A stretch of DNA of 59,576 nucleotides from Methanomassiliicoccales archaeon (GTDB lineage Archaea > Thermoplasmatota > Thermoplasmata > RBG-16-68-12 > SOIM01). The stretch is taken from the NCBI GenBank assembly GCA_030593885.1, contig JAUVGH010000007.1, positions 1 through 59,576 of the forward strand. Direction: 5' to 3'. Below are positions 8,958 through 18,400 of the stretch, piece by piece. The position numbers were made by a program, and so were the translations under genes. Each line of letters starts with the position of its first letter. Within the stretch, counting starts at the first letter, position 1. Under the pieces are notes generated by a model that did not search any database, was not told the origin of the DNA, and saw nothing but the letters and a program-made list of their open reading frames with translations.

Positions 8958-9066
8958 GAGAGCGGTCGCCGAGAATTGTTTCCCTGATCATCATTTCTGT
9001 GTGGTCTCGAGATTAGCTTCGATAAAAAAAGAAATGGGGCGTGAAGCCCCAATTGGTTCGACCGCA

Positions 9067-9531
9067 CTACGGGCCTTCGATCAGGCCGATATGTTTCTTG
9101 TATCTGAAGTTGAACTTGTACTTGGCGTCCTCGTCCATGTTCTCGTGCTTGTACTGATACTTCTCCCCGTCCTGGTCGCCGTTCTCCTCCTTCAGCTGAA
9201 ACTTCTCGCATTCGCCGTCATGGGTTCGGTTCTGCTTCTTGTCTTGCAGGCGGTCCTGCTGCTGGAGAGGATTCTCTTCGCACTCAGGGTCCCGATCCCG
9301 GTTGCGTTGCCTTGTCTGCTCCTGAGGCATGTCCCCCAGCCTGTATTCGTGCTGGTACTCCTCTCCATCCTGATCACAGACACCGTCTCCCATGGGCGAG
9401 GTCTCTACCACCACATCATCCTGAGTGATGTAGTCCGCAGACTCCCCCACATCCATGGCGACAGCGCCCAATATCGCGCCTCCTCCCAGTATCGCACTGA
9501 GCAAGAGGGCCCACATCCATGTCGTTTTCAT
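9067..9531 (-). CDS. Exported low-complexity charged protein (module B partner)
   Basis: A 154-residue protein with a signal/anchor helix right at the start (MKTTWMWALLLSAILGG), then a hydrophilic region rich in Asp, Glu, Gln, Lys and Asn with scattered Cys (CDQDGEEYQHEY, CEENPLQQQD, GECEKFQ). Repeated DQDGEEYQ-type octamers suggest internal duplication. Start at 9531 is preferred over an upstream in-frame ATG at 9576 because a GGAG site precedes it and because it puts the palindrome at 9608-9621 exactly 77 bases upstream, as in module A. It follows membrane winged-helix regulator B on the same strand. Unlike its counterpart it is not Met/His-rich, so its ligand, if any, differs. No family is recognised. 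Confidence 0.75.
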   Translation of the reverse strand: MKTTWMWALLLSAILGGGAILGAVAMDVGESADYITQDDVVVETSPMGDGVCDQDGEEYQHEYRLGDMPQEQTRQRNRDRDPECEENPLQQQDRLQDKKQNRTHDGECEKFQLKEENGDQDGEKYQYKHENMDEDAKYKFNFRYKKHIGLIEGP

Positions 9532-9607
9532 TTCTCCTTCATCTCCTGCCCGCGTCTCACACGCAGAGCATTTCATAATTAGGTTGAAACGGTACTTGGA
9601 TTGTTCC

Positions 9608-9621
9608 TGAAACGCGTTTCA
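9608..9621. promoter_or_regulatory. Palindromic operator upstream of the charged exported protein gene
   Basis: TGAAACGCGTTTCA is a perfect 14-bp palindrome, 77 bases from the ATG at 9531 and 25 bases beyond the regulator B stop. It matches the 7524-7537 element in arms, spacer length, position and the adjacent CACTTnnCTGA. A further half-site-like GTTGAAAC lies at about 9583-9590. Confidence 0.68.
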
Positions 9622-9646
9622 CTTGGCTGAAATGTGGACGAAAAAA

Positions 9647-10207
9647 CTACTTTCCGAGGCTCTCAGAGATGCGGACCTTGTTGGTGGAGCCGTATCTTGA
9701 TCTCACGACTAGATCCTTCCTCTCCAATTTGTCTAGAAGCCTTGTCACCTTGGCCTTGGAGAACGTTCCCTCCGCCACCAGATCCCTTTGAAGGACTTCC
9801 CCTCCACCATCGACTATCCTGCGAAACATCTTCCTCTCGTCACCGCTGAGGAGCTTGATGGCGAGCCTCTGGACCTCTTCAGAGGGGAGAGCGGAAGCAT
9901 CTGATGCAGCCGGGGAAGGGGCTTGAGGCGTTGACACGGGCTGCGGAGCGTCGGAGGTCTTTCGGGTCCTCGCCAGGATGGCCACAAAGAGCAGAACTAT
10001 GAACACGAGTCCCCCGATAATGAAGAGGGTTGTTCCGATCGGAAACGATGATGTCTCATCACCGCCACCGCCTTGTCCCTGTCCTCCCCCCGTTCCAGTG
10101 TCTCCGCCTGATAGCGTCCATATTCCGCCAACCACCATTATGATGAGCGCAACGGAGGCCAGAATGAGAACGAGGAACTCGAAACCGCGGCCAGACTTCT
10201 CCTGCAA
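9647..10207 (-). CDS. Membrane-anchored winged-helix regulator B
   Basis: A 186-residue paralogue of the protein at 7562-8110. Two TM helices (about 10-32 and 60-83) flank an external loop that is Gly/Asp/Gln-rich (SGGDTGTGGGQGQGGGGDE) with no Met or His. A Pro/Ser/Ala linker joins the cytoplasmic winged helix, which shares GDERKMFRRIVD-GGEVLQ-DLVAEG-FS-AKVTRLLDKLERK with regulator A. The start is TTG with GGGAG 5 bases upstream and a CTTAAGTA box 31 bases upstream. It probably controls the downstream charged exported protein through the palindrome between them. The divergent loop suggests a different stimulus from regulator A. Confidence 0.85.
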   Translation of the reverse strand: MQEKSGRGFEFLVLILASVALIIMVVGGIWTLSGGDTGTGGGQGQGGGGDETSSFPIGTTLFIIGGLVFIVLLFVAILARTRKTSDAPQPVSTPQAPSPAASDASALPSEEVQRLAIKLLSGDERKMFRRIVDGGGEVLQRDLVAEGTFSKAKVTRLLDKLERKDLVVRSRYGSTNKVRISESLGK

Positions 10208-10237
10208 GATTCTCCCACGTTCAAATAGACAGGTCGA

Positions 10238-10245
10238 TACTTAAG
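10238..10245 (-). promoter_or_regulatory. TATA-like box of winged-helix regulator B
   Basis: CTTAAGTA on the minus strand, preceded by TGCAATC, 31 bases from the TTG start at 10207. It matches the regulator A promoter in sequence and spacing. Confidence 0.55.
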
Positions 10246-10311
10246 GATTGCACTGCTCCCACCCTCGTTGACCGAAAAATCTTTCACAACTGGCTGGATT
10301 CGAAGAATGAT

Positions 10312-10989
10312 ATGGGTGAAGAGGACATCCGAGAAACGGTCAGGCAGACCTTCGAGGCCATCGCAGAACATTTTGACATGACCAGATACAAGCCCTGGCC
10401 GGAGTCGGTTGAATATGTTGAATCCCTTCCGGAAAGAAGCACAGTGCTGGACATAGGGTGCGGCAACGGCAGGAACATGATCCTACCGAGAAGGCTAGGT
10501 CATGAGGTCGTCGGCGTTGATTTCAGCACGAATCTGCTGAGAATTGCCCAAGAGAAGCTCAACATGAGGGAACTGGCACAGAGCGGGCACATCGTAGCCG
10601 GGGATGCATCCGTTCTTCCGATAAGAGACGACGCTTTTGACGCGGCACTGTACATCGCAACACTTCACCACATCCCATCTGAAGAGGACCGACTGAGAAG
10701 CCTGAGAGAACTGGAGCGGGTGCTGAAACCCGCCGGGACCGCGCTCATCAGCGTCTGGGCATTGGACCAACCACGGTTCGAAGAACTTCTGAAGAACAAG
10801 AGCAAGGACCCCAACTTCGCAGACATATCCCTACCCTGGACGCGATCGGATGGAAAGGTCTTCCAGAGGTTCTACCACCTGTTCGAAAAGGATGAATTGA
10901 AGGACCTGATTTCCCAAACGGGACTTGAGACGGAAAAGTACTTCTTCTCAAGCGACAACTACTTCGCGAGAGTGAAAAAGGTTGGCTGA
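10312..10989 (+). CDS. Trm9/ALKBH8-like class I SAM methyltransferase
   Basis: A 225-residue methyltransferase with motif I VLDIGCGNGRN, motif II VVGVDFS, and the post-I/motif IV region ALYIATLHHIPSEEDR. The downstream ISVWALDQ and LPW-T-GK-FQRFYHLFEKDEL segments resemble Trm9/ALKBH8, which methylate wobble-uridine side chains in tRNA. That makes tRNA wobble modification the best guess. The ATG lies 30 bases downstream of a weak A/T-rich stretch. The small membrane gene after it overlaps or directly abuts its end. It could also be a small-molecule methyltransferase. Confidence 0.8.
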   Translation: MGEEDIRETVRQTFEAIAEHFDMTRYKPWPESVEYVESLPERSTVLDIGCGNGRNMILPRRLGHEVVGVDFSTNLLRIAQEKLNMRELAQSGHIVAGDASVLPIRDDAFDAALYIATLHHIPSEEDRLRSLRELERVLKPAGTALISVWALDQPRFEELLKNKSKDPNFADISLPWTRSDGKVFQRFYHLFEKDELKDLISQTGLETEKYFFSSDNYFARVKKVG

Positions 10990-11002
10990 CGGGATACTGG
11001 AG

Positions 11003-11170
11003 ATGCTTGGCGAGATATTCCATCAAATACAGACCGACATCATGTGCATGGTGGGGATCCTGGTCTTCGGCATAGCCCTGGCAATTCTGATAGTCATCTG
11101 GTACATGAGGCGGATAATGAACCAGGAGATCTTCGTTCACGGGGGCAGGTGGGACAAGGACAAAAAATAA
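11003..11170 (+). CDS. Small single-TM protein
   Basis: A 55-residue protein with one strong TM helix (MVGILVFGIALAILIVIWYM) and a basic, hydrophilic C-terminus ending DKDKK. The ATG at 11003 has GGAG immediately before it; an in-frame TTG at 10982 overlapping the methyltransferase stop is an alternative start. It lies between the methyltransferase and gcvH on the same strand. No family is recognised. Confidence 0.5.
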   Translation: MLGEIFHQIQTDIMCMVGILVFGIALAILIVIWYMRRIMNQEIFVHGGRWDKDKK

Positions 11171-11212
11171 GGTCAGTTCTGCATTATCATTCCGAGGTTA
11201 GAGGTGGGGTAA

Positions 11213-11596
11213 ATGACTGATGTTCCAAAGGATCTCAAGTACATCGAATCGCATGAATGGGTCAAGGGTGAGGGAGACAAGGTCGTCGTTGGAATAACCG
11301 ATTATGCGCAGACGAAGTTAACGGACATCGTATACGTCGAGTTCGGCGATACTGGACGAGAGGTGAAGAAGGGGGATGAGATAGGCACTGTGGAGTCGGT
11401 GAAGACGGTCTCGGAACTGTACGCTCCGGTCAGCGGCACGGTGGAGGAGTACAACTCTGAACTGGAAGATTCACCTCAGCTGATGAACGAGGACCCGTAC
11501 GGGAATGGCTGGTTCGTGAAGATAAAGATGAGCGACCCGTCGGAGATGGGGCAGTTGTTGGATCCCTCTAGCTATTCCAAGCTGGCGGAAGACTAG
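11213..11596 (+). CDS. gcvH: Glycine cleavage system H protein
   Basis: A 127-residue lipoyl carrier. The lipoylation lysine is K64 in GTVESVKTVSELYAPVSG, and the N-terminal ESHEWVK and C-terminal NEDPYGNGWFVKIKM motifs are typical. It shuttles the aminomethyl group between the P, T and L proteins. Length is normal. A clear GAGGTGGGG site precedes the ATG. None of the other glycine-cleavage genes is in this window, so they must lie elsewhere, or this protein serves as a lipoyl carrier in another setting. Confidence 0.96.
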   Translation: MTDVPKDLKYIESHEWVKGEGDKVVVGITDYAQTKLTDIVYVEFGDTGREVKKGDEIGTVESVKTVSELYAPVSGTVEEYNSELEDSPQLMNEDPYGNGWFVKIKMSDPSEMGQLLDPSSYSKLAED

Positions 11597-11703
11597 GCCT
11601 TACGAATACAATCATCTCCGCTTCGATTATGGTCGAAGACTGGTAACGATTTAGGAACTTTTAAATCGATTCTCGCATTAGTATCGAGCAATCGGTGAGC
11701 CAT

Positions 11704-12882
11704 ATGAACGAAGTCGTGATAGTCAGCGCGGTAAGAACGGCTACTGGAAGATACGGTAGGTCGCTTCTCCCCTTTTCTGCTACGAAGCTTGGAGCGTTTG
11801 CGATCCAGGAAGCCGTCAAGAGGGCGAAGATACAGCCTTCGGAGATTCAAGATGTCATAATGGGAAACGTCATTTCTGCGGGTCTGGGTCAGAACCCGGC
11901 AAGGCAGGCCATGATCCACGCAGGATTACCAGTATCAGTTCCAGCAGTGACGGTCAACAAGGTCTGCGGCTCAAGCCTGAAGGCGGCCATGATGGGCGCC
12001 GACGCCATAAAAGCAGGCAGCTCCGACACGATACTGGCAGGCGGAATGGAGAGCATGAGCAACGCTCCTTATCTGGACCCTAAAGCGAGATGGGGACACC
12101 GGATGGGGAACGGAAAGCTCATAGATGCCATGATCAACGACGGTCTGTGGGACTCTTTCGAGAACTTCCACATGGGGATGACCGGGGAGATAATCGCTGA
12201 GAAGTATGAGATATCCAGGGTGCAGATGGACGAGTTCTCCTACAACAGCCACATGAGGGCGGCGAAGGCAACTGAAGAGGGATTGTTCAAGGATGAGATC
12301 ATGCCAATCGAGGTCCCGCAGAGAAAGGGCGAACCGATAATCTTCGACAAGGACGAGGGAATAAGGAAGAGCACCACACCCGAGACACTGGCAGGATTGA
12401 GGACCGCGTTCAAGAAGGATGGAATGCTCACTCCCGGCAACTGCTCCCAGCTGAGCGACGGCGGTTCTGCGGCCGTGTTGATGGATGCTGACAAGGCTCA
12501 AGAGAGGGGACTGGAACCACTGGCAAAGATCACTGGATACCTGTCAAGCGGTGTTGAACCCAAATACGTGATGGAAGCACCGATACCGGCGGTGAAGATG
12601 CTCCTGGAGAAGCTAGGCAAGACGGTGGATGACATCGACCTGTTCGAACACAATGAAGCTTTCGCATCGGCGAGCTGCGCCGTGGCGAAGGGGCTGGAAA
12701 TACCTCTGGAGAAGTTCAACGTTCACGGCGGAGCGGTGGCACTGGGTCATCCGATAGGGGCCAGCGGGACGAGGATTCTTGCCACGCTGATATATGCGAT
12801 GAAGAACCGTGGTGCGAAGACTGGGATTGCCACAATATGTCTCGGCGGGGGCAACGCGGTCGCCATGTCGATAGAGATGTGA
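11704..12882 (+). CDS. Acetyl-CoA C-acyltransferase (thiolase)
   Basis: A 392-residue thiolase that condenses or cleaves 3-ketoacyl-CoA. The nucleophile is Cys88 in [14 protein letters not shown]; the C-terminal motifs are [21 protein letters not shown] and the second cysteine in [10 protein letters not shown]. It is the classical bacterial-style form without the DUF35 partner common in archaeal HMG-CoA thiolase operons. The ATG at 11704 is preferred over GTG 11695 because GGTGA lies just upstream and a TATA-like TTTTAAAT is at about 11659. The 3-hydroxyacyl-CoA dehydrogenase gene starts 4 bases after its stop, so they form a beta-oxidation-type or butyrate-type pair. Confidence 0.95.
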   Translation: MNEVVIVSAVRTATGRYGRSLLPFSATKLGAFAIQEAVKRAKIQPSEIQDVIMGNVISAGLGQNPARQAMIHAGLPVSVPAVTVNKVCGSSLKAAMMGADAIKAGSSDTILAGGMESMSNAPYLDPKARWGHRMGNGKLIDAMINDGLWDSFENFHMGMTGEIIAEKYEISRVQMDEFSYNSHMRAAKATEEGLFKDEIMPIEVPQRKGEPIIFDKDEGIRKSTTPETLAGLRTAFKKDGMLTPGNCSQLSDGGSAAVLMDADKAQERGLEPLAKITGYLSSGVEPKYVMEAPIPAVKMLLEKLGKTVDDIDLFEHNEAFASASCAVAKGLEIPLEKFNVHGGAVALGHPIGASGTRILATLIYAMKNRGAKTGIATICLGGGNAVAMSIEM

Positions 12883-12886
12883 TAGA

Positions 12887-13735
12887 ATGGAGATCAAGAA
12901 GATCGGTGTTCTTGGCGCAGGTACCATGGGCAACGGGATAGCTCAGGTCTGTGCTCTCAGCGGGCATGATGTGGTGATGAGGGATATTGAGGATAGATTC
13001 TTGGAGAACGGGATGAACGCCATTCAGAAGAGCCTCTCGAAGGGTGTTGAAAAGGGTAAGCTGACCGAAGATCAGAAGCAGGAGACCCTGTCCAGGATAA
13101 AGACGACGCTGAAAGTGGAGGACCTGAAGGATGTGGATCTGGTCATAGAGGCGGTCATTGAGAACGCCGACCTGAAGAAGAGCGTCTTCCAGGAACTGGA
13201 CGAACTGGTCGGTGACGACGTCATCTTTGCGTCAAATACATCTAGCATTTCAATTACGGAGCTCGGGGCAGCAACCAAGAGGCCGGACAAGTTCATCGGC
13301 ATGCACTTCATGAACCCAGTGCCGATAATGAAGCTGGTGGAGGTCATCAGGGGGATGGAAACCAGCGACGAGACCAAGGAAATCATCTTCACATTGACTG
13401 AGAAGATGGGGAAGGTACCGGTGGAGGTCAATGACTATCCCGGTTTCGTTTCGAACAGGATCCTGATGCCCATGATAAATGAGGCCATATTCTGCATACA
13501 AGAAGGAGTTGGAACAGTTGAGTCGATCGATTCGGTCATGAAGCTGGGCATGAATCATCCCTTGGGCCCATTGCAGGTGGCCGACCTTATTGGTCTTGAT
13601 GTCTGCCTTTTCATAATGGAAGTTCTGCACGAGGGTTTTGGGGATCCGAAGTATCGTCCTGCCCCTTTGCTCAAGAAGATGGTCCGTTCGGGCAATCTTG
13701 GTAGAAAGACCGGGAAAGGGTTTTACGAGTACTGA
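12887..13735 (+). CDS. 3-hydroxyacyl-CoA (3-hydroxybutyryl-CoA) dehydrogenase
   Basis: A 282-residue NAD(P)-dependent dehydrogenase. It has the Rossmann motif [21 protein letters not shown], the catalytic His in [16 protein letters not shown], and the C-terminal [16 protein letters not shown] and GMNHPLGPL segments. It is the single-domain Hbd/PaaH form rather than the fusion with enoyl-CoA hydratase. It is cotranscribed with the thiolase 4 bases upstream. With the acyl-CoA dehydrogenase at 54381-55535 it points to fatty-acid or organic-acid oxidation. Confidence 0.95.
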   Translation: MEIKKIGVLGAGTMGNGIAQVCALSGHDVVMRDIEDRFLENGMNAIQKSLSKGVEKGKLTEDQKQETLSRIKTTLKVEDLKDVDLVIEAVIENADLKKSVFQELDELVGDDVIFASNTSSISITELGAATKRPDKFIGMHFMNPVPIMKLVEVIRGMETSDETKEIIFTLTEKMGKVPVEVNDYPGFVSNRILMPMINEAIFCIQEGVGTVESIDSVMKLGMNHPLGPLQVADLIGLDVCLFIMEVLHEGFGDPKYRPAPLLKKMVRSGNLGRKTGKGFYEY

Positions 13736-13812
13736 TCGCCCAAATACCATGGTCATAACCACAAAACCGTTATTAACGTGGATGTAGCTTTGACTCTGAG
13801 GATGCTGTGGAG

Positions 13813-15282
13813 ATGGAAGCTAGAAAGCGAAGTCTGATCTTGATTCTACTATTGCTGGTTTCGTTCAATTCTGCCCTTATATTTCTACAAGAGGCGAAGA
13901 GTAGTGGGCCACCACTCACTGTAGGAGGTCCAGAGCCAGACAGCTATCCGACCATTCAAAGCGCCATTGATGCCGCAATCGATTACGATAACATAGAAGT
14001 GTACCCAGGCACGTATGAGGAGACGCTCACGATTAACAAGACTATTGGCCTTCATTCATGGGATCGGGAGAACACGATTATCTCAGGTGACGGAAAAGGG
14101 GACGTCATAAACATAACTGGATTCCGTGTCCACCTGCAAGGTTTCACTATCAGAAACAGTGGGCCAGAAGGGTTCGGAGCAGGCATAGTCCTCTATGATA
14201 CGGGCATGTGCTCCATCGTCAACGTTGATGCGTCTCAGAATTACTACTATGGGATTGTCGTCTACAGTTCATCATGGAACCGTATCATATACAACAACTT
14301 CTCAGATGAGAAACCGCCCGCTAGTGGTTTGAAAGGCTGGGGCATCTACCTGCACTCCTCATCACACAACAACGTCTCTTTGAACACTGTATTGAACAAC
14401 GAAGTGGGAATTAGGCTCAATTCGTCGGATGTAAATACAATAACCGAGAACACGCTTTCTGACAACCATTATGGATTGAGAGGCGGGGGAGACGAGAACA
14501 CGATTGCCAACAATCTGATATCCTCCAACGACTGGGGTATTGTCTTACATGGAGAGAATAACTCGTTTGCAGAGAATACTCTCAAGGGGAACAGAGATGG
14601 GATCTTGCTTGGGGGTTCGCACAACAAGCTGTTCCACAACAGTTTCATCGAGAACTGGGGAGATGATGCGGTTGAAGGGGGAACTGACAACCAATGGGAC
14701 AACGACTATCCCCAGGGTGGCAATTACTGGGATGAATACGAAGGAATCGATGAGATGAGCATGGAGCAGCAAAGTCATCATGGGAACGATGGGATTGGAG
14801 ATGTGGCAATGCTGGTCGCTGGTATTCTTCCAGGTTTTGACACAGAAGATCGATACCCCCTTATGAGTCCCTTCGTGGCACCTCCTTCCCCTCCTGGGAG
14901 TATTCTTCCAGTTGTCAATGTCACATCGCAACGAAATTCAACCCATTTTTGCCTAGCCATCATCAATGGGACTGCATATGATCCTGACGGGGAGATTGAG
15001 TATGTTGAATTCAGATCGGATGATCGACCTTGGGTAAGATTCGACAATGCAACATCCTGGTATCTTGGGTGGTCCTGTGGGGCTGTGCTGGAGGGAGATG
15101 ATACAGTCTATTTCCGATCGTTTGACGGAACGAGTTATTCGAACGTGACCACATATGTAGTGACCTTCGACCTCCCAGATACTCCTGACACCTTCGGCGA
15201 TTCGTTTTTGCTTCTGAACGGCATGGCCATAATCATCGTAATAGGGACAGTCTCAATATACGCTGCAAGAAGAAAGAGATAA
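13813..15282 (+). CDS. Secreted, membrane-anchored right-handed beta-helix protein
   Basis: A 489-residue surface protein. An N-terminal signal helix (about residues 7-27) is followed by the NosD-like opening YPTIQSAIDAAIDYDNIEVYPG. Roughly eight parallel beta-helix (PbH1) turns follow, with motifs such as GIYLHSSSHNNVSLNT and GLRGGGDENTIANNLI. A YWDEYEG element and an Ig-like C-terminal domain (about 370-460) come next, and a TM helix before RRKR anchors it. Such proteins bind or cleave polysaccharides, but no catalytic residues are evident. Start at ATG 13813; an in-frame GTG lies two codons upstream. Confidence 0.85.
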   Translation: MEARKRSLILILLLLVSFNSALIFLQEAKSSGPPLTVGGPEPDSYPTIQSAIDAAIDYDNIEVYPGTYEETLTINKTIGLHSWDRENTIISGDGKGDVINITGFRVHLQGFTIRNSGPEGFGAGIVLYDTGMCSIVNVDASQNYYYGIVVYSSSWNRIIYNNFSDEKPPASGLKGWGIYLHSSSHNNVSLNTVLNNEVGIRLNSSDVNTITENTLSDNHYGLRGGGDENTIANNLISSNDWGIVLHGENNSFAENTLKGNRDGILLGGSHNKLFHNSFIENWGDDAVEGGTDNQWDNDYPQGGNYWDEYEGIDEMSMEQQSHHGNDGIGDVAMLVAGILPGFDTEDRYPLMSPFVAPPSPPGSILPVVNVTSQRNSTHFCLAIINGTAYDPDGEIEYVEFRSDDRPWVRFDNATSWYLGWSCGAVLEGDDTVYFRSFDGTSYSNVTTYVVTFDLPDTPDTFGDSFLLLNGMAIIIVIGTVSIYAARRKR

Positions 15283-15404
15283 TTAGTTGTGGACATCAAA
15301 TGGGAAGAAATCTATCCGTCAGATGTTCTCTCTTTTATGGGATTGGAAGCGCAACATTCTTTTAGCTCAAACACAATATTAATTGATTTCACATCAGTGA
15401 GAAA

Positions 15405-18400
15405 ATGATACGGAAGGTAAGAAAGCAACATTCGAAGCAGGAGATACTCAACCTGCTAGAGCCGCTGGTTCGCCAATGGTTCGACACTTCTTTCGATGAG
15501 CTCACAGAGCCCCAGTCCTTCGCCGTTCCCCTGATCCACGAGAGGAAGAACGTGCTTGTTTCCTCCCCCACAGGTTCCGGCAAGACAATAACCGCCTTCC
15601 TGTCCATCATCAATGAGCTCCTCAAGCTGCAGAAGAATGGCAAGCTGGAGGACAAGATCTACTGTGTGTACATATCCCCCCTGAAGGCACTGGCCAACGA
15701 CATCAACCGCAATCTCACGACCCCACTGGAGGATATGAGACAACTCGCGCTCAAGGAAGGACTGGAACCTCCTGAAATCAAGGTTGCAGTACGTTCCGGT
15801 GACACCTCACCCTCCGAACGCCAGAAAATGGCAAGGAAACCTCCGCACATCTTCATAACAACGCCTGAATCCCTCGCTCTTGTTCTAACCGCGCCCAAGT
15901 TCCGAAAGAAGCTGGCCGACGCCAAATGGGTCATTATCGACGAGATCCACGAAATATGCTCCTCCAAGAGAGGAGTGCACCTTTCATTGTCACTGGAGAG
16001 GCTTCGAGAACAGATCGGAAAGGACTTCACACGAATCGGATTGTCCGCCACCATAGCGCCGATCAACGAGATCGCCAAGTTCCTGGTGGGTTACGAGAAC
16101 GGCAAGCTAAGAGATGTGAACGTCGTTGAGGTCGAGGGGACCAAGAGGCTGGACCTGGGTGTCCTTTGCCCGGTCCAGGACATGACCGTCCTCCCTTACG
16201 AGATCGTCAACGCGAGAATGTACGACCTGCTGACCCAGCTGGTGAACGACCACAGAACCACCCTCATATTCACCAACACCAGGAGCGGCACCGAGCACGT
16301 TTCGTACAAGCTCAAAGAGAAAGGAATAGAGGACCTGGCTGCCCATCACGGAAGCCTCAGCAAGTTCATCAGGTTGGACGTGGAGGAGAGGCTCAAGAAC
16401 GGGGAGCTCAAAGCCGCGGTGTCATCCACATCACTCGAACTGGGGATAGACATCGGCTACATCGACCTCGTGTGCCAGATAGGCTCGCCAAAGTCGATCG
16501 CCAAAGGTCTCCAGAGGGTCGGAAGGTCCGGCCATGCGGTGGGGGACACCAGCGTCGGCAGGATGATAGTCTTCGACAACGACGACCTCGTCGAGTGCGC
16601 CGCGCTCACCAAGAACGCATATGACAACCACATCGACCAGGTGGACATACCGACCAACAGCCTGGACGTGCTGGCCCAGAACATCGTCGGTATGAGCCTG
16701 GTAAAGAGGTGGGAGGCCGAAGAGGCCTTCAAGATGGTCAAGAGGTCGTATCCATATCACAATCTCAAGAAGAAGGACTTCCACGACGTGCTGGAATTTC
16801 TTGCACAGAGGAACCCGGATGTCAGGGTCTACGCCAAGATCTGGTACGACAGGGACGATGACAGGTTCGGACGGAAAAGGGGCAGCAGGCTCATCTATTT
16901 CACCAATACTGGCACCATTCCTGAAGAAGGATCATACAAGGTCTTTTCTGAACGAGGTCAGAAGATCGGGGACCTATCGGAGAAGTTCGTGGAGTACCTC
17001 TCAAGGGGGGACGTGTTCGTTCTGGGCGGGAGGACGTACCAGTTCGACCGGGTCAGAGGCATGAGAGTCTTCGTGAAGGACGCTTCGGGGAGGCGACCAA
17101 CAGTTCCGTCCTGGAGCGGGGAGATGCTGCCAAGGACGTTCGATCTGTCCATAGAGGTGGGCAAGCTTAGAAGGGAGATAGTCGAGAGGCTTCCTTCGGG
17201 CGAGGGCAAGACCAAGAAATGGCTGAAGGACGAGTACAGGCTGGATGACGGTTCGGCCCAGAGCGTGATGAGGTATGTTCAGGAACAGCATGCGGTAATT
17301 CCGGACGTCCCAACCGACAAGAAGCTGCTGATAGAAGGCCACATCGACATGAAGGGCAACCGCAACGCCATCTTCCACTACAGTTTCGGGAGAAGGACGA
17401 ACGACGCTTTGTCCAGGGCATACGCCTTCGCTCTGACCGAGAAGCTGGGATGCAACGTTCGGGTATCCATAACAGATGACAACTTCATGATCACCGCCCC
17501 CAAGAGATTCTCCCTGAAGAACATCCATAAACTGGTCACGAGCAAGACGCTGGAAGATACTCTGAGAAGGGCCATCAAGAACACGGAGCTCTTCAAACAG
17601 CGCTTCAGGCACTGCGCCACCAGGAGCTTCATGATCCTGAGATCCTACAAAGGCAGAGATATCTCCATGAACAGGCAGCAGATGCGGTCGGAGAAGGTGC
17701 TGGACTGGTTCCACGAGATCGAGGACTTCCCCGTCATCAAGGAAACGTACAATGAGATTCTGAACGAGGTCATGGACCTCAAACACGCCCACCAGGTGCT
17801 TGAGATGATCGAGAACGGGGAGATGGAGATGGCAACGGCCGACTTCTCCAATCTGCCTTCACCGTTCGCGCACAATGTTGTTCTTCTCGGCATTTCCGAC
17901 GTCGTCCTGATGGAGGACCGGAGCGCTTTGCTGAGGGACTTCCACCGGAAGATACTGAAGAGGGTCATCTCCGAGGACAGGATGGAGGAGTTCCAGTTCC
18001 AGGAAGAAGAGATAGGGAGGTTCTTCAAAAAGAAGATACCCAGGATCAAGAAGAAGGGCGACGTGGTCAGTGTGATCAAGAGTCTGGGGGTTGCGAACGC
18101 GGCCCAGCAGAAGGGTGTCAGCATCCACGATCACTCCGATGTTGACTTCCCCACGCTGCAGAAGTGGAGCGAGAAGTTACTGCAAGAAGGCAAGATCGCG
18201 TCAGTGTGGACGCCAAAAGGGGTCATGCACTGCGCCAAAGAGGACGTTCCGCTCTTTATGTCCGTATACGCCCACAAAGGAAGGTTGGAGGACATCGAGA
18301 AGAAGATCCTGGACCGTCTGGCCAAGGAGGAATCCACCACCAAAATGCTGTCCAAAGAATTCAAACTCGGCTTCAAAGAGGCGAGCGAGCACCTGAAGAA

